Shown: one piece after another, positions 7,446 to 17,424 of the stretch
Numbering within the stretch: position 1 is the stretch's first letter
Layout: every line of letters starts with the position of its first letter
Source of the DNA: an uncultured cyanobacterium
GTDB taxonomy: Bacteria > Cyanobacteriota > Cyanobacteriia > Cyanobacteriales > Microcystaceae
Assembly: GCA_903887375.1 (NCBI GenBank)
Contig: CAISPN010000099.1
Coordinates: 1 to 50,274, forward strand
Length of the DNA stretch: 50,274 nt
Direction: 5' to 3'
Translations under genes and position numbers: made by a program
The notes under the pieces: generated by a model
Seen by the model: only the letters and a program-made list of their open reading frames with translations
What the model was told of the DNA's origin: nothing
Database searches by the model: none

Positions 7446-8865
7446 TCTGCAACTCTATAGCAAAAAGCTAGATCTCTACCATGATCCAGAGCTAATATTT
7501 TGCAATATCTATGGACAGTCAAATCCTGCCTTCTGGTTGGATAGTAACGAGCTTTCTCGTTTTTCTTTTATGGGTGATGGGCAGGGAGCTAATAGTTTTC
7601 TAGTAGAGCATCATACTCAAGCTCAAAGTGAAAATATTTTTGACTATCTCAAAAGTGAAATTGCCAAAAGAAGTTGTAATTCTGAGACAATTCCCTTTGA
7701 TTTTAACGGCGGTTTTGTAGGCTATTTGGGCTATGAACTTAAAGCTGAATGTGGCTCAAGATTATTGCATAGATCTCCTTTGCCTGATGCTTCACTATTA
7801 TTTGCTGATCGCTTTTTAGCAATAGATCACCTAGAGAAAGTAATTTATCTAGTATGCCTAGTTGGGCAAGATCAGCAAAATCAAGCTGAATTCTGGTTTG
7901 AGCAGATTATCAAACAAATGGAAAATCTCTGTCCAATTCCAGAAATAGTGAGCCAAAGTTCTCTTGAAGAGCCTGTCACTTTTGTTCTGAGCCGTTCATA
8001 TCAGAACTATATCAGCGATATCGAGCAATGTCTCAGAGAAATTTATAAAGGAGAAAGCTATCAAGTCTGTCTCACTAATCAGATTAAGACTCCAGTTAGA
8101 CCAGATCCAATGCGATTTTACCTCAACCTACGTCGTAGCAATCCTGCCCCCTATGCGGCTTATTTGCGCTTTGGCGAAGTAGCTGTGATCTGCTCATCTC
8201 CAGAGTCTTTTCTCAAAATTGATCGCAATAATTGGGCCCAAAGTAAACCAATCAAGGGAACTATAAAGCGAGGAGAAACAAACTTGCAAGATCAATTAAT
8301 GCGAGAAAGTTTACGCAATAGCGAAAAAGATCGCGCCGAAAATCTGATGATTGTAGATTTGCTGCGCAATGATTTAGGTAGAGTCTGTGAAATTGGCACA
8401 GTTCAAGTTCCCAAATTGATGGATATTGAGACCTATGCCACTGTTCATCAAATGGTTTCTACTGTGCGAGGCCGTTTAAGAGCCAAATTGGATGTGACTG
8501 ATTGTTTAAAGGCAGTTTGGCCAGGTGGTTCAATGACCGGCGCACCTAAGCTTAGAACGATGGAAATTATAGATCGCCTCGAACAAGAATGTAGAGGTAT
8601 TTATTCTGGATCGATTGGCTATTTAGCACTCAATGGCACCTGCGATCTTAATATAGTAATACGAACTGCTGTAATCACCCCAGAAGGCACTTCAATTGGC
8701 GTTGGCGGTGGTATTGTGGCTATGTCTCAAGCTGAAGCTGAATACCAAGAAACTCTTCTTAAAGCCCAGGCTCTCATAAAGGCCTTAGTTGTGACTGTCA
8801 AAGGAACCTTTGATGAAGATCAATATCAAATTCTCACTCAAGATCTCAACAATAGTCAATTTTGA
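7438..8865 (+). CDS. pabB: Aminodeoxychorismate synthase component I (PabB)
   Basis: The ATG at 7438 overlaps the previous stop by 8 nt and gives 475 residues. The protein is a chorismate-binding enzyme. The N-terminal domain contains GGFVGYLGYELKAECGS and the C-terminal domain SYQVCLTNQI, VICSSPESFLKI, a NSEKDRAENLMIVDLLRNDL stretch and WPGGSMTGAPKLRTMEII. The motif PIKGTIKRG carries the Lys that forms the covalent intermediate in PabB; anthranilate synthase TrpE has Ala there (PIAGT). This distinguishes it as 4-amino-4-deoxychorismate synthase, feeding p-aminobenzoate and folate. It normally needs a glutamine amidotransferase partner (PabA/TrpG), which is not in the window. Confidence 0.88.
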   Translation: MPNLQLYSKKLDLYHDPELIFCNIYGQSNPAFWLDSNELSRFSFMGDGQGANSFLVEHHTQAQSENIFDYLKSEIAKRSCNSETIPFDFNGGFVGYLGYELKAECGSRLLHRSPLPDASLLFADRFLAIDHLEKVIYLVCLVGQDQQNQAEFWFEQIIKQMENLCPIPEIVSQSSLEEPVTFVLSRSYQNYISDIEQCLREIYKGESYQVCLTNQIKTPVRPDPMRFYLNLRRSNPAPYAAYLRFGEVAVICSSPESFLKIDRNNWAQSKPIKGTIKRGETNLQDQLMRESLRNSEKDRAENLMIVDLLRNDLGRVCEIGTVQVPKLMDIETYATVHQMVSTVRGRLRAKLDVTDCLKAVWPGGSMTGAPKLRTMEIIDRLEQECRGIYSGSIGYLALNGTCDLNIVIRTAVITPEGTSIGVGGGIVAMSQAEAEYQETLLKAQALIKALVVTVKGTFDEDQYQILTQDLNNSQF

Positions 8866-8879
8866 TATGCTGGTAAGAT

Positions 8880-9350
8880 ATGAGTAAACAAGACAATCAA
8901 GCTAGAATCAAAACTATCAGTGATAACCGCAAAGCTAGGTATCTCTACGAAATTCTGGAAACCTATGAAGCGGGGATAGAGCTGTTAGGAACCGAAGTCA
9001 AGTCAATAAGAGCAGGCAAAGTTAATTTGGCTGATGGCTATGCCCTGATCCGTAAGGGTGAAGCCTGTCTGCTCAATGTCCATATATCACCCTATGAAGG
9101 TAGCGGTGCTTATTTTAACCATGATCCTCGTCGCACCAGAAAACTGCTCTTACATCGCAAAGAAATCAATAAGCTCATAGGGTTGGTAGAGCAAAAAGGT
9201 CTAACCCTAGTTCCACTGAAAATGTATTTCAAAGACAGTTGGATTAAGCTATCTATAGCAGTAGGCCGTGGTAAGAAACTTCACGATAAACGCGAGGATA
9301 TTAAACGCCGCGATGATCAAAGAGAGATGGCTCGGGCGATGAAGCGCTGA
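8880..9350 (+). CDS. smpB: SsrA-binding protein SmpB
   Basis: The 156-residue protein has the SmpB hallmarks: [20 protein letters not shown] at the start, [20 protein letters not shown] as the OB-fold tmRNA-binding region, and [14 protein letters not shown] at the C-terminal tail that mimics codon-anticodon pairing in the ribosomal A site. It works with tmRNA to rescue stalled ribosomes. The ssrA gene is not visible in this window. It sits 14 nt after pabB in the same direction. Its last 50 nt overlap the 3' end of the convergent ictB gene. Confidence 0.95.
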   Translation: MSKQDNQARIKTISDNRKARYLYEILETYEAGIELLGTEVKSIRAGKVNLADGYALIRKGEACLLNVHISPYEGSGAYFNHDPRRTRKLLLHRKEINKLIGLVEQKGLTLVPLKMYFKDSWIKLSIAVGRGKKLHDKREDIKRRDDQREMARAMKR

Positions 9351-10695
9351 GATTGGCTTTTTGAGGATATTGGCTGGCGATATAGCCTATTAGAATCCAC
9401 CAGATCACATGAATCTCTGGACGGTACCAGACAGTATCGACAAAGCCATGTCCCAGCATGCCAGCTAGCGCTGCTACTGCGCCAATCAACCAGAAATTTC
9501 CGGTTTTGACAATCTCTTTAACAGCAGTTCCAATGGTTACTACAATCAACCAGAGAAAAGACAATAGCCCAATAATTCCCAATTCAAGAGCAGTTTCAAG
9601 GTAGATGGAATAGGCGCCAAGAGCGCTGTAGCGAGCCTGCATATAGAGAGGATAGATCTTATTAAAAGTACCATGCCCCGGACCTATACCCAAAATAGGA
9701 CGATCTTTGATCATATTCAGGACCGCTAGCCAGACATTGATCCTGAAATTATTACTACTATCTCCCCTACCGAGAAATATACTCGATAACCTCAAACGCA
9801 GTGGTTCAACGAAGATAAAAGCTAATATCAGCAAAGTAGCTAAACCACCGAAGACCAGAGGAATCAGTGATACTCTCCAAAAGCGAGGTAATAGATGATT
9901 GTAAGCTGAGTAGCTTAAAAGTACAAAGGTTGTAAAAAGCAAGAAAAAACCAATCCAGCCACCGCGACTATCAGTAAAGTAAAGACAGATACTGTTAACT
10001 AGAGTCATCAAGATAGCCAAAAGCCTAGGTATCAATCTGGTCCAACTACAACAAGCTGCCAAACTCAAAGCAATGGCCGGCAACAGATACCCCGCTAGTA
10101 AATTGGGGTTATTTAAATAGCTATAGACTCTCTCATGCTTAGCCATAGGAGAGGCTGGATCATTCCAGGTAGCTAGAGGAGGAGCGCCGTGGATGGATTG
10201 ATATAGCCCGTAGGTGCTCACAATCAAGGCAACCAATAGCAAGATAGTCAATAAAATATTAGCCAAACGACGATTGCGAAATACTACAGCCGCTAGGGAA
10301 AATAGCAAAACAAATAAAGTGGTATTGCGCCAACCTTCTAAAGCAGCAGCGCGTACGGGCGAAAAAGCTGTAGCAACGCTGGCAATCGCCCAGTAAAGCA
10401 TCACTGGGATATGAATAGGCGTAATTTGAAAGCGCTGGGGACCTGAAAGGGTCAAAATCAACCAATATATAGCAACTGCCGAGAGCAAAACCCCCACCAA
10501 AGCTGTAGGCACAAAAGGACTCAAACCTATGACAATAGCCAAAAGGGCAGTAGCAATAGCGTAATCCCATTGCATCAAATAACTGGTTTGACGAAAAGAG
10601 CGCCAAATTCCAACTAATTTATGCAGCCGACTACTTTCTTGCCACTGTTGAGCAGAAAAGTTAGCTAGGGTCAGCCATTGCCAAGGTGAATTCAT
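9301..10695 (-). CDS. ictB: IctB family membrane protein (O-antigen ligase-like; putative bicarbonate-related)
   Basis: This 464-residue protein has a cytoplasmic N terminus (about 45 residues, [20 protein letters not shown]) and about ten to twelve membrane segments. The family signature is the Wzy_C/O-antigen ligase region with [20 protein letters not shown] (around 195-215), [13 protein letters not shown], and [14 protein letters not shown]. In cyanobacteria this clade is called IctB and was first linked to inorganic-carbon accumulation in Synechococcus; the true transport role is disputed and the fold is that of polysaccharide ligases and polymerases. The 3' end overlaps smpB by 50 nt tail to tail, so the last 16 or so residues are encoded opposite the SmpB C terminus. 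Confidence 0.88.
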   Translation of the reverse strand: MNSPWQWLTLANFSAQQWQESSRLHKLVGIWRSFRQTSYLMQWDYAIATALLAIVIGLSPFVPTALVGVLLSAVAIYWLILTLSGPQRFQITPIHIPVMLYWAIASVATAFSPVRAAALEGWRNTTLFVLLFSLAAVVFRNRRLANILLTILLLVALIVSTYGLYQSIHGAPPLATWNDPASPMAKHERVYSYLNNPNLLAGYLLPAIALSLAACCSWTRLIPRLLAILMTLVNSICLYFTDSRGGWIGFFLLFTTFVLLSYSAYNHLLPRFWRVSLIPLVFGGLATLLILAFIFVEPLRLRLSSIFLGRGDSSNNFRINVWLAVLNMIKDRPILGIGPGHGTFNKIYPLYMQARYSALGAYSIYLETALELGIIGLLSFLWLIVVTIGTAVKEIVKTGNFWLIGAVAALAGMLGHGFVDTVWYRPEIHVIWWILIGYIASQYPQKANLSASSPEPSLFDHRGV

Positions 10696-10735
10696 AAAAA
10701 ATCAAATATCACTTAGAGATTCAAGTAATCTTAAC

Positions 10736-10757
10736 ATTTCTTGCTGCTAGAAGAAAT
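10736..10757. promoter_or_regulatory. Inverted repeat in the ictB/aroK divergent gap
   Basis: The arms ATTTCTT (10736-10742) and AAGAAAT (10751-10757) form a perfect 7-bp inverted repeat with an 8-nt spacer, between divergent ictB and aroK. It could be an operator or a weak stem-loop. There is no T-run on either side, so it is not a terminator. Confidence 0.3.
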
Positions 10758-10807
10758 TATGCGAAACTGAAAAGATATATTTTTCACACATAGGAGACAA
10801 AGAATAA

Positions 10808-11359
10808 TTGTTACAAGGTGTCAGTATTTATTTAATTGGCATGATGGGATCTGGCAAGAGCACCGTCGGCCATAAACTTGCCAAAAAACTAAACTATCGC
10901 TTTATTGATCTTGATAATTTGATTGAAAAAATCAGCAAACAGAGCATCAAGGATATTTTCAACCAGCAAGGCGAAGCTTTTTTCCGAGAATTAGAAAGCC
11001 AAGTTCTAGCAGAAACCTCTGCTTATACCAGAACTGTTGTAGCAACTGGTGGTGGTATTGTCTTGCGTAGGGATAACTGGAGTTATCTGCGCCATGGTTT
11101 GATTATCTGGCTCGATGCTCCAATAGAAATCTTAATCTCTAGGCTATCGCATGATAAAAATCGTCCTCTATTGCAAGTAGATGATCCTGCCCAAGTGCTT
11201 GCCGAGATCTTAGAAAAAAGACTACTGCTTTACCAGCAGGCTGATTTAACTATCAAGCAGAATCAAGGTCAAAGCGCTGATCAAATCGCTCAGGAAATCA
11301 TAACCAAAATTCCTACTGTCTTGAAACCTCAGCTTAAAGGTCCAGAGGAGCTCAATTAG
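10808..11359 (+). CDS. aroK: Shikimate kinase
   Basis: The protein has 183 residues and phosphorylates shikimate at O3 with ATP, step five of the pathway to chorismate (aroC is at 36.3 kb and chorismate-using pabB is nearby). The Walker A motif is GMMGSGKST, followed by the substrate-binding FIDLDNLIE, FRELESQVL and the ATGGGIVLR loop; the lid region is DKNRPLLQ. The start is TTG 10808: the AGGAG at about 10791-10795 and the tight distance to the P-loop leave no alternative ATG or GTG. The last 8 nt overlap prmA on the other strand. Confidence 0.93.
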   Translation: MLQGVSIYLIGMMGSGKSTVGHKLAKKLNYRFIDLDNLIEKISKQSIKDIFNQQGEAFFRELESQVLAETSAYTRTVVATGGGIVLRRDNWSYLRHGLIIWLDAPIEILISRLSHDKNRPLLQVDDPAQVLAEILEKRLLLYQQADLTIKQNQGQSADQIAQEIITKIPTVLKPQLKGPEELN

Positions 11360-12251
11360 CTACGCGATACAGTTCTAGACAACACCAGGGCTCTTTTTGA
11401 GCGATTGCGGTAACTAAATAGCCATTTTCTTTGGCACTTTGGCTTACTTGTTCTGCTTGATTGATGAGTAGACCACTGAGAACGGCCCAGCTTTTAGGTT
11501 TGGACAATTGAGAAAGCTCAGCCATTAAATCTATCAATACTTCAGCTAAGATATTGCAAACTATACCATCTACTCCTTGCGGTAGCATCTTGACTAAATC
11601 TGCGGCGCTTCCTTGGGCTACATAGAGAGAATCAGGGGCAATCAGGTTGAGCTCAGCATTGCTTTTGGTGGCATTTACAGCTAGAATGTCTGTATCAACT
11701 GCGTACACTTTGCCTGCTCCTAAAAGCAGAGATCCTATTGAGAGAATACCTGAGCCACAACCAATATCGGCGATCACCATATTCTCAGGATGATCTAGTA
11801 ATAATGCAGTCAGAGATTCTAAGCAAAGCTGAGTGGTAGGGTGAGTACCGGTACCAAAAGCGCTGCCAGGATCTAATCTTAGTATTATCTCATTAGTATC
11901 TTGTGAAGGGGTTAACCAAGCAGGATAGACAATCAACTCTAATCCAATAGGAGTTGGATGCCAATATTGTTTCCAGCTATTGGCCCAATCTTGTTCCTCG
12001 ACAGTTGACCAACTCACTTCGAGTTGATTGTCCAGATTTAAGGAAACAGCATCCTGCTTCAACAAATCAGCAAGGGCTACTATAGCGTCAGATTCAACCT
12101 TAATTTGAGCAATATAGGCTTTGATAATACAAAGCCCATCTTTGATCTCTACTGCGGTACCTGAACAACCGAAATTGTCCAATCGCCAATACACGGTTTC
12201 TTCTAATTGGGGATTGCAGTTTACTACAATTTCCCACCAGTTCACGCTCAT
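11352..12251 (-). CDS. prmA: Ribosomal protein L11 methyltransferase
   Basis: The 299-residue SAM enzyme trimethylates lysines of ribosomal protein L11. The N-terminal substrate-recognition domain starts WWEIVVNCNPQLEETVYWRL; the catalytic domain shows FGTGTHPTTQLCLESL, the SAM loop IADIGCGSGILSIGSLLLGA and VCNILAEVL. All the expected motifs are intact. It starts 14 nt after serA and is probably the second gene of a serA-prmA operon. Its 3' end overlaps aroK by 8 nt on the opposite strand. Confidence 0.94.
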   Translation of the reverse strand: MSVNWWEIVVNCNPQLEETVYWRLDNFGCSGTAVEIKDGLCIIKAYIAQIKVESDAIVALADLLKQDAVSLNLDNQLEVSWSTVEEQDWANSWKQYWHPTPIGLELIVYPAWLTPSQDTNEIILRLDPGSAFGTGTHPTTQLCLESLTALLLDHPENMVIADIGCGSGILSIGSLLLGAGKVYAVDTDILAVNATKSNAELNLIAPDSLYVAQGSAADLVKMLPQGVDGIVCNILAEVLIDLMAELSQLSKPKSWAVLSGLLINQAEQVSQSAKENGYLVTAIAQKEPWCCLELYRVAN

Positions 12252-12265
12252 AGATAGCCTAAGCC

Positions 12266-13843
12266 TTATAGTTTTACGGTATAGGCATCTCTGATTCCAG
12301 CTACTTTGCCGATTTCAGAGAGTAGACCTTCAGGTAGAGGATCATCTAGACTTAAAGCCATGACTGCATCTCCTCTAACTATTTTTCGTCCTACCTGCAT
12401 ACTGGCGATATTGACATTGAAGCTACCTAGAAGAGAGCCTATATTGCCAATGATACCGGGCATATCTCTATGCAGGGTAAAGACCATGTAATTGCTAGGT
12501 GGAACATTGATAGGAAAACCATCGAGATCTACTATACGGATCTCCCCATTACTGAGCAGAGCTCCTGTGACTGAATGCTCTCCAATATCTCCCCTAGCCG
12601 AAAGATGTAATGTTGCTGAATAGTCATGGGCAGAGGCATCTCGAGTTTCAATAACCTTGATCCCCCTCTCTTTGGCTTCTAGAGAAGCATTGACATAATT
12701 AACTCTTTCTCTAAGTGCTGGAGTCAGTAGACCTTTGATTGCAGCTACTACTATAGGTTTACTTTCATTACTAGCCAAATCTCCCTGCAAAGAGATATTA
12801 AACTGGTCAATTCTTCCACCAGCTAATTGACCTACTAGAGTACCTAATGTCTCAGCCAGTTTGAGATAATGTCCTAGTTTTGCCATCACCTCAGGAGTAA
12901 GTCCTGGAATATTCACCGCAGATCTAGCTGGCAGACCCAACAAAACATCACGAATCTGCTCTGCCACATCGATGGCAACATTAACCTGGGCTTCTGTTGT
13001 TGAAGCTCCTAAATGGGGAGTGAGGATCACGTTTTTTAGCGAACGCAATTTAGATTCTCCCAAGGGCTCTTGTTCAAAAACATCAAGAGCTGCCCCAGCG
13101 ATTCTCTCTTCTTGGAGGGCTTGTGCTAGGGCATCTTCATCGATGATCCCACCACGAGAACAGTTAATAATGCGTACAGTTGGCTTCATCTTGGCAATTG
13201 ATTCGGCATTGATCAAGTGGGCCGTCTCTGGAGTTTTGGGAACATGTAGCGTAATGTAGTCAGACTCGCTAAAGAGAGTATCCAAATCAACTAAGGTAGC
13301 CCCGAGTTGCTCAGCTCTTTCTTGCGAGATAAAAGGGTCAAATGCCAGAATTTTCATTCCCATTGCTCTAGCTACTGAAGCTACATGGGATCCAATTTTA
13401 CCTAGCCCTACTACTCCTAGCGACTTTTTGTAGACCTCAACACCGATAAAGCTCTTGCGATCCCATTTGTTGTCTTTGATAGAGAGATCGGCATCTGGAA
13501 TATGGCGAGAAAGGGCCAACATCATAGCCAAAGCATGCTCAGCAGCAGCAATAGTATTGCCTTCAGGTGAATTGACAACAATAATTCCATTGCGGGTTGC
13601 TGCTGGCACATCTATATTATCTACGCCGACTCCTGCCCGGCCAATGATCTTAAGCCCTTTGCCAGCTTCGATAATTTCTTTGGTTACTTTTGTACCCGAA
13701 CGTAACATCAAGGCATCATATTCGGGAATTATCTTTACTATTTCTTCAGCTTTTAACCCAACTTTTACATCAACTTGGGCAACTTGGGACAATATATCAA
13801 TCCCTATTTGATCAATTGGATCGGATACTAAAACTTTGGTCAT
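12266..13843 (-). CDS. serA: D-3-phosphoglycerate dehydrogenase, long form
   Basis: The 525-residue enzyme oxidises 3-phosphoglycerate with NAD to start serine synthesis. The catalytic and NAD domains show GRAGVGVDNIDVPAATRNGI, VNSPEGNTIAAAEHALAMML, the Rossmann loop VVGLGKIGSHVASVARAMG, NCSRGGIIDEDAL and TPHLGAST with the catalytic His. After about residue 320 comes the intervening allosteric substrate-binding domain, and the C-terminal ACT domain (about 450-525, FTLHRDMPGIIGNIGSLLGS) usually senses serine. The length fits the long type. A 12-bp GC-rich palindrome lies 30 nt upstream of the start, in the gap shared with guaB3. Confidence 0.96.
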   Translation of the reverse strand: MTKVLVSDPIDQIGIDILSQVAQVDVKVGLKAEEIVKIIPEYDALMLRSGTKVTKEIIEAGKGLKIIGRAGVGVDNIDVPAATRNGIIVVNSPEGNTIAAAEHALAMMLALSRHIPDADLSIKDNKWDRKSFIGVEVYKKSLGVVGLGKIGSHVASVARAMGMKILAFDPFISQERAEQLGATLVDLDTLFSESDYITLHVPKTPETAHLINAESIAKMKPTVRIINCSRGGIIDEDALAQALQEERIAGAALDVFEQEPLGESKLRSLKNVILTPHLGASTTEAQVNVAIDVAEQIRDVLLGLPARSAVNIPGLTPEVMAKLGHYLKLAETLGTLVGQLAGGRIDQFNISLQGDLASNESKPIVVAAIKGLLTPALRERVNYVNASLEAKERGIKVIETRDASAHDYSATLHLSARGDIGEHSVTGALLSNGEIRIVDLDGFPINVPPSNYMVFTLHRDMPGIIGNIGSLLGSFNVNIASMQVGRKIVRGDAVMALSLDDPLPEGLLSEIGKVAGIRDAYTVKL

Positions 13844-13872
13844 ACTTAGAGGTTAATTATTAGAAAGTATAG

Positions 13873-13884
13873 AGTGCCGGCACT
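13873..13884. promoter_or_regulatory. GC-rich palindrome between serA and guaB3
   Basis: AGTGCCGGCACT is a perfect 12-bp palindrome in a gap that is otherwise strongly AT-rich. The overlapping TGCCAT at 13884-13889 is repeated inverted as ATGGCA at 13912-13917. The position, 30 nt from serA and about 125 nt from guaB3, suits an operator for one or both. The binding protein is unknown. Confidence 0.35.
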
Positions 13885-14009
13885 GCCATTACTTAGCATA
13901 TGAATTCTATCATGGCAATCTAAAAAATGAGTCTCTCGGGTTTGGCCTTTACAATTATTCTAAAAAACTTTAGAGTGAATATTTAATATCTCAAAGCAAA
14001 AGGAAAAAT

Positions 14010-15173
14010 GTGAGTATTGTTATCGGTCGGGGTAAGAACTCCCGTAGGGCCTATGGGATCGATGAAATTGCGCTTGTTCCCGGAGCGCGCACTTTAGATC
14101 CAAGCCTAGCGGATACTAGCTATAGTATTGGCTCAATCAAACGAGAAGTTCCTATAATTGCCAGCGCCATGGATGGTGTTGTAGATGTGCGCATGGCGGT
14201 TCTTCTCTCAGAATTAGGTTCAATGGGAGTTCTTAATTTAGAAGGTATTCAAACCCGCTATGAAGACACTAACCCCATCTTGGACAAGATTGCTTCTGTG
14301 GGGAAATCAGAATTTGTTAGCTTGATGCAGGCTCTCTACAGCGAACCTGTTAAATACGAATTAATCGAGCTAAGAATCAAAGAAATTAAGGAAAATGGCG
14401 GCATCGCTGCTGTCAGTTTGACTCCTTTAGGGGCTGCTAAATATGGCCAAATTGTAGCCCAAGCAGGTGCTGATATAGTATTTATTCAAGCTACAGTGGT
14501 CTCCACCAATCACCTTAGCCCTGATGGGATAGAATCTCTAAATTTAGCTCAATTCTGTCAGGAAATGCCCATACCCGTAGTGCTCGGCAACTGTGTGACA
14601 TATGAGGTCTCATTGGAGCTGATGAAGGCAGGGGCTGCTGCTATTTTAGTGGGCATAGGGCCTGGCGCTGCTTGTACTTCAAGAGGTGTTTTGGGAGTAG
14701 GAGTACCGCAAGCTACAGCTGTTGCTGATTGCGCCGCTGCCAGGGATGATTTTCATACAGAGACCGGTAAATATGTGCCAATAATCGCTGATGGTGGAAT
14801 TGTCACAGGCGGAGATATCTGCAAATGTATTGCCTGCGGCGCTGATGCCGTGATGATCGGTTCACCTATTGCCAGAGCTAAAGAGGCTCCTGGGCGAGGC
14901 TATCATTGGGGCATGGCTACCCCAAGTCCAGTTCTGCCCAGAGGAACTAGGATCAATGTAGGGACAACTGGCACTATTAAAGATATCCTCATAGGCCCAG
15001 CCAAGCTTGATGATGGCACTCATAATCTTTTAGGCGCTCTCAAGACAAGTATGGGGACATTGGGGGCTCAAACTATCAAGCAGATGCAACAGGTTGAGGT
15101 AGTGATCGCACCTTCATTGTTAACTGAGGGAAAAGTCTATCAAAAAGCTCAACAATTAGGTATGGGAAAATAG
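14010..15173 (+). CDS. guaB3: GuaB3 family IMP dehydrogenase-related protein
   Basis: The 387-residue protein is a TIM barrel of the IMPDH/GMP reductase superfamily without the CBS pair found in GuaB. It starts MSIVIGRGKNSRRAYGIDEI with GTG 14010, preceded by AAAAGGA. ASAMDGVVDVRMA and the catalytic-Cys loop GPGAACTSRGVLGVG are intact, then IADGGIVTGGDICKCIACGA and the flap MATPSPVLPRGTRINVG. This GuaB3 form is typical of cyanobacteria and actinobacteria; work in Synechocystis supports IMP dehydrogenase activity for it. It would convert IMP to XMP for guanine nucleotides. The 3' end overlaps truB by 18 nt tail to tail. Confidence 0.93.
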   Translation: MSIVIGRGKNSRRAYGIDEIALVPGARTLDPSLADTSYSIGSIKREVPIIASAMDGVVDVRMAVLLSELGSMGVLNLEGIQTRYEDTNPILDKIASVGKSEFVSLMQALYSEPVKYELIELRIKEIKENGGIAAVSLTPLGAAKYGQIVAQAGADIVFIQATVVSTNHLSPDGIESLNLAQFCQEMPIPVVLGNCVTYEVSLELMKAGAAAILVGIGPGAACTSRGVLGVGVPQATAVADCAAARDDFHTETGKYVPIIADGGIVTGGDICKCIACGADAVMIGSPIARAKEAPGRGYHWGMATPSPVLPRGTRINVGTTGTIKDILIGPAKLDDGTHNLLGALKTSMGTLGAQTIKQMQQVEVVIAPSLLTEGKVYQKAQQLGMGK

Positions 15174-16034
15174 AACAATTTTTGGTAAAAGCTGTAAATC
15201 TTCTATTGTTCCCATTCCTAGAAAATTATCATTGCTGTAAACTAGCACCCTCTCAGTTGGGGGTGTTTCTTTTAGTTCGATTTTTCTACCTATACAAAAA
15301 TCCTTCGCTAGCTCAGGTGATAATTCTATTTTGCTTAGATGTTTAAGGGCAACTTCTGGGCTAATCAGGGAAAATTCTCCCAGTTCAATTTTTCTAGAGA
15401 GCTCCTCAAGAGAGATACTTTCAGAAAGGTTAAATCCCCCACTTTCTAAGCGAACTAATCCAGCAAGTGTAGCGCCAGTATTTAAAGATTCACCTAAATC
15501 GCGGGCAATAGATCTAATATAGGTACCACTTCCACAGGTAATTTCTAGGCTTAATTGGGGATAATCTCCTTCTTGCCAATCTAAAATGTTAAGATCATGT
15601 ATACTAACTTGGCGCTCAGGCACGGTAAATATCTCTCCCCTGCGAGCTTTTTGATAGAGGCGCTCTCCACCAACTGAAATGGCGCTATAAGCTGGAGGGA
15701 TTTGCTGGATCAAGCCTTTAAATTGGTTTAGATGAGGCTCAATTATCTCTAAAGTGAGCTTGTTAGCTGGTCTTTGGGCAATGATTTCCCCTTCCAAATC
15801 ATCAGTACTTGTAACTAGTCCAAATTGAATCAGCGCTCTGTATTTTTTAGTATCTGGTAAATAATTAAGCAGACGAGTAGCACCACCTAGAGCAATACTC
15901 AATACTCCACTAGCTGCAGGGTCAAGAGTGCCACCGTGGCCTACTCTTTTGGTTTTGGTAAGCTTTCTGACTCTGTAAACGCAGTCATGTGAGGTGATTC
16001 CCTTTGGTTTATTGAGGTTAATGAACCCAATCAT
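15156..16034 (-). CDS. truB: tRNA pseudouridine(55) synthase
   Basis: I start at ATG 16034 ([20 protein letters not shown]), the conserved N terminus; the upstream ATG at 16049 adds five atypical residues. The product is 292 residues. The catalytic Asp lies in [20 protein letters not shown], and the substrate motif [20 protein letters not shown] and the [16 protein letters not shown] strand are present. It isomerises U55 in the T-loop of tRNAs. It overlaps the end of tsaD by 17 nt in the same direction, so the two tRNA-modification genes are translationally coupled. Confidence 0.95.
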   Translation of the reverse strand: MIGFINLNKPKGITSHDCVYRVRKLTKTKRVGHGGTLDPAASGVLSIALGGATRLLNYLPDTKKYRALIQFGLVTSTDDLEGEIIAQRPANKLTLEIIEPHLNQFKGLIQQIPPAYSAISVGGERLYQKARRGEIFTVPERQVSIHDLNILDWQEGDYPQLSLEITCGSGTYIRSIARDLGESLNTGATLAGLVRLESGGFNLSESISLEELSRKIELGEFSLISPEVALKHLSKIELSPELAKDFCIGRKIELKETPPTERVLVYSNDNFLGMGTIEDLQLLPKIVLFSHT

Positions 16035-17061
16035 ATAATTGCAAAACATCAGTGATTGCCATGCGAGAAGATACCCCCAAGGTTAAAGGCGAAATGCGCC
16101 CTCTAGAAAGGTGCTCTGCCCCGGCATAAGCAATCATAGCTGCATTGTCAGTGCATAAATCCAAAGGAGGAAAATACACCTCTAGAGAATGTTTTTGGGC
16201 AGATTGGGTTAATTGTTGACGCAATTGGCTATTAGCTGCAACTCCGCCGCCTATTACAATCTTAGTGAAATTTTGATCTAAAGCGCAGTTAATAGCTCTT
16301 TTGGTGAGTGAATGGGCAACTGTAAATTGAAAGCTTGCACAGAGATCTTCTACAGGTAAAGGATCTTCCAATTTTTGCACTAGTTTCAATACAGCCGTCT
16401 TAAGACCGCTAAAGCTCATATCATAGGGATGAAAGCCGCCATCAGGTAAAGAGATTTTTCCTTCAGGTAGCTTAAAAGATTGGGGATCGCCTTTTTTAGA
16501 GAGCCGATCGATTACTGGACCGCCAGGATAGCCCAAGCCCAATAAACGGGCAACTTTATCAAAGGCTTCTCCTGCTGCATCATCTCTGGTAGTACCTAAA
16601 AGCTGGTAATCTGCCCAATCTTTTACTGCAATCAAGCAGGTGTGTCCTCCTGAAACTAACAGGCAAAGAAAAGGAGGATTTAATTGAGGATGGGCCAAAC
16701 AACCAGCAAAAAGATGACCTTCGAGATGATGAATGCCTAAAAAAGGTAGCTTTTTAAGTAAAGATAGGGTCTTGGCCGCGCTCAAGCCAACTAGCAAAGA
16801 GCCGACCAGACCGGGAGCTGCTGTCGAGGCAATAGCATCTATCTCAGACCAATTGATACCTGATTGAGTCAGGGCTTGATCTAAGCATATATTTATTTGC
16901 TCTAGATGATTTCTAGATGCTAGCTCTGGAACTACTCCTCCATAGGGCTGATGGACCTTAATTTGAGATGAGATAATATTGCTTAAAATGGTTCGGCCTT
17001 TAACTATGGCAACTGAAGTCTCATCACAACTGGTTTCTATAGCCAATACGGTCTTGGTCAT
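16018..17061 (-). CDS. tsaD: tRNA N6-threonylcarbamoyladenosine transferase
   Basis: The 347-residue protein transfers the threonylcarbamoyl group to A37 of tRNAs that read ANN codons, with TsaB and TsaE. It begins [16 protein letters not shown] (ASKHA fold). The metal-binding histidines are in ASRNHLEQI and HHLEGHL, the nucleotide loop is [14 protein letters not shown], and [14 protein letters not shown] and [10 protein letters not shown] are near the C terminus. It precedes truB with an overlap and follows a small membrane protein gene by 6 nt, forming a three-gene set. Confidence 0.96.
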   Translation of the reverse strand: MTKTVLAIETSCDETSVAIVKGRTILSNIISSQIKVHQPYGGVVPELASRNHLEQINICLDQALTQSGINWSEIDAIASTAAPGLVGSLLVGLSAAKTLSLLKKLPFLGIHHLEGHLFAGCLAHPQLNPPFLCLLVSGGHTCLIAVKDWADYQLLGTTRDDAAGEAFDKVARLLGLGYPGGPVIDRLSKKGDPQSFKLPEGKISLPDGGFHPYDMSFSGLKTAVLKLVQKLEDPLPVEDLCASFQFTVAHSLTKRAINCALDQNFTKIVIGGGVAANSQLRQQLTQSAQKHSLEVYFPPLDLCTDNAAMIAYAGAEHLSRGRISPLTLGVSSRMAITDVLQLYDWVH

Positions 17062-17067
17062 TAAGGA

Positions 17068-17328
17068 CTAATTTTGGGAAAATTGAACTGGAAGGGCAAA
17101 AGCGCTATAGACTTCAAGTAAACCAGCAACGCTAGCTGCCAATAAGCCTACTCTCAATAATAGGGCAATATCTGAATCAAAGCGACGCTTGGCTTTTTGC
17201 AGGTATACATATATGTTTAGAGCCCCCAACATAAAAAATAGAAGAGACAGGAGGCTCATTTTTTTCTGCCTTTTCTCTGGGGAAGACATTGACCAGGTTT
17301 GTTGATTTTCCACGGTTACTAACTCCAT
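17068..17328 (-). CDS. Small two-helix membrane protein of unknown function
   Basis: The 86-residue product has a charged N terminus, then two predicted membrane helices (about 25-43, SLLSLLFFMLGALNIYVYL, and about 57-77, LLLRVGLLAASVAGLLEVYS) separated by a basic loop KAKRRFDSD. I do not recognise a family. It lies 6 nt upstream of tsaD in the same direction, so co-transcription is likely. In other cyanobacteria tsaD often lies near photosystem I genes (psaF/psaJ), but this protein does not look like PsaF or PsaJ. Confidence 0.6.
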   Translation of the reverse strand: MELVTVENQQTWSMSSPEKRQKKMSLLSLLFFMLGALNIYVYLQKAKRRFDSDIALLLRVGLLAASVAGLLEVYSAFALPVQFSQN

Positions 17329-17424
17329 TTAAGATGGGGCAATTTGATAATCCATTAATTATTCTGGACTATAAAGCTTATGTTAACTCATATCAAGGAA
17401 AAAGTAAAGTATTGTAAACTTTGT

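Noticed and set aside
15174-15200. Yfr1-type small RNA next to guaB3
   Set aside because: The conserved core ACTCCTCACAC is absent and trxA is not adjacent; truB overlaps the 3' end.
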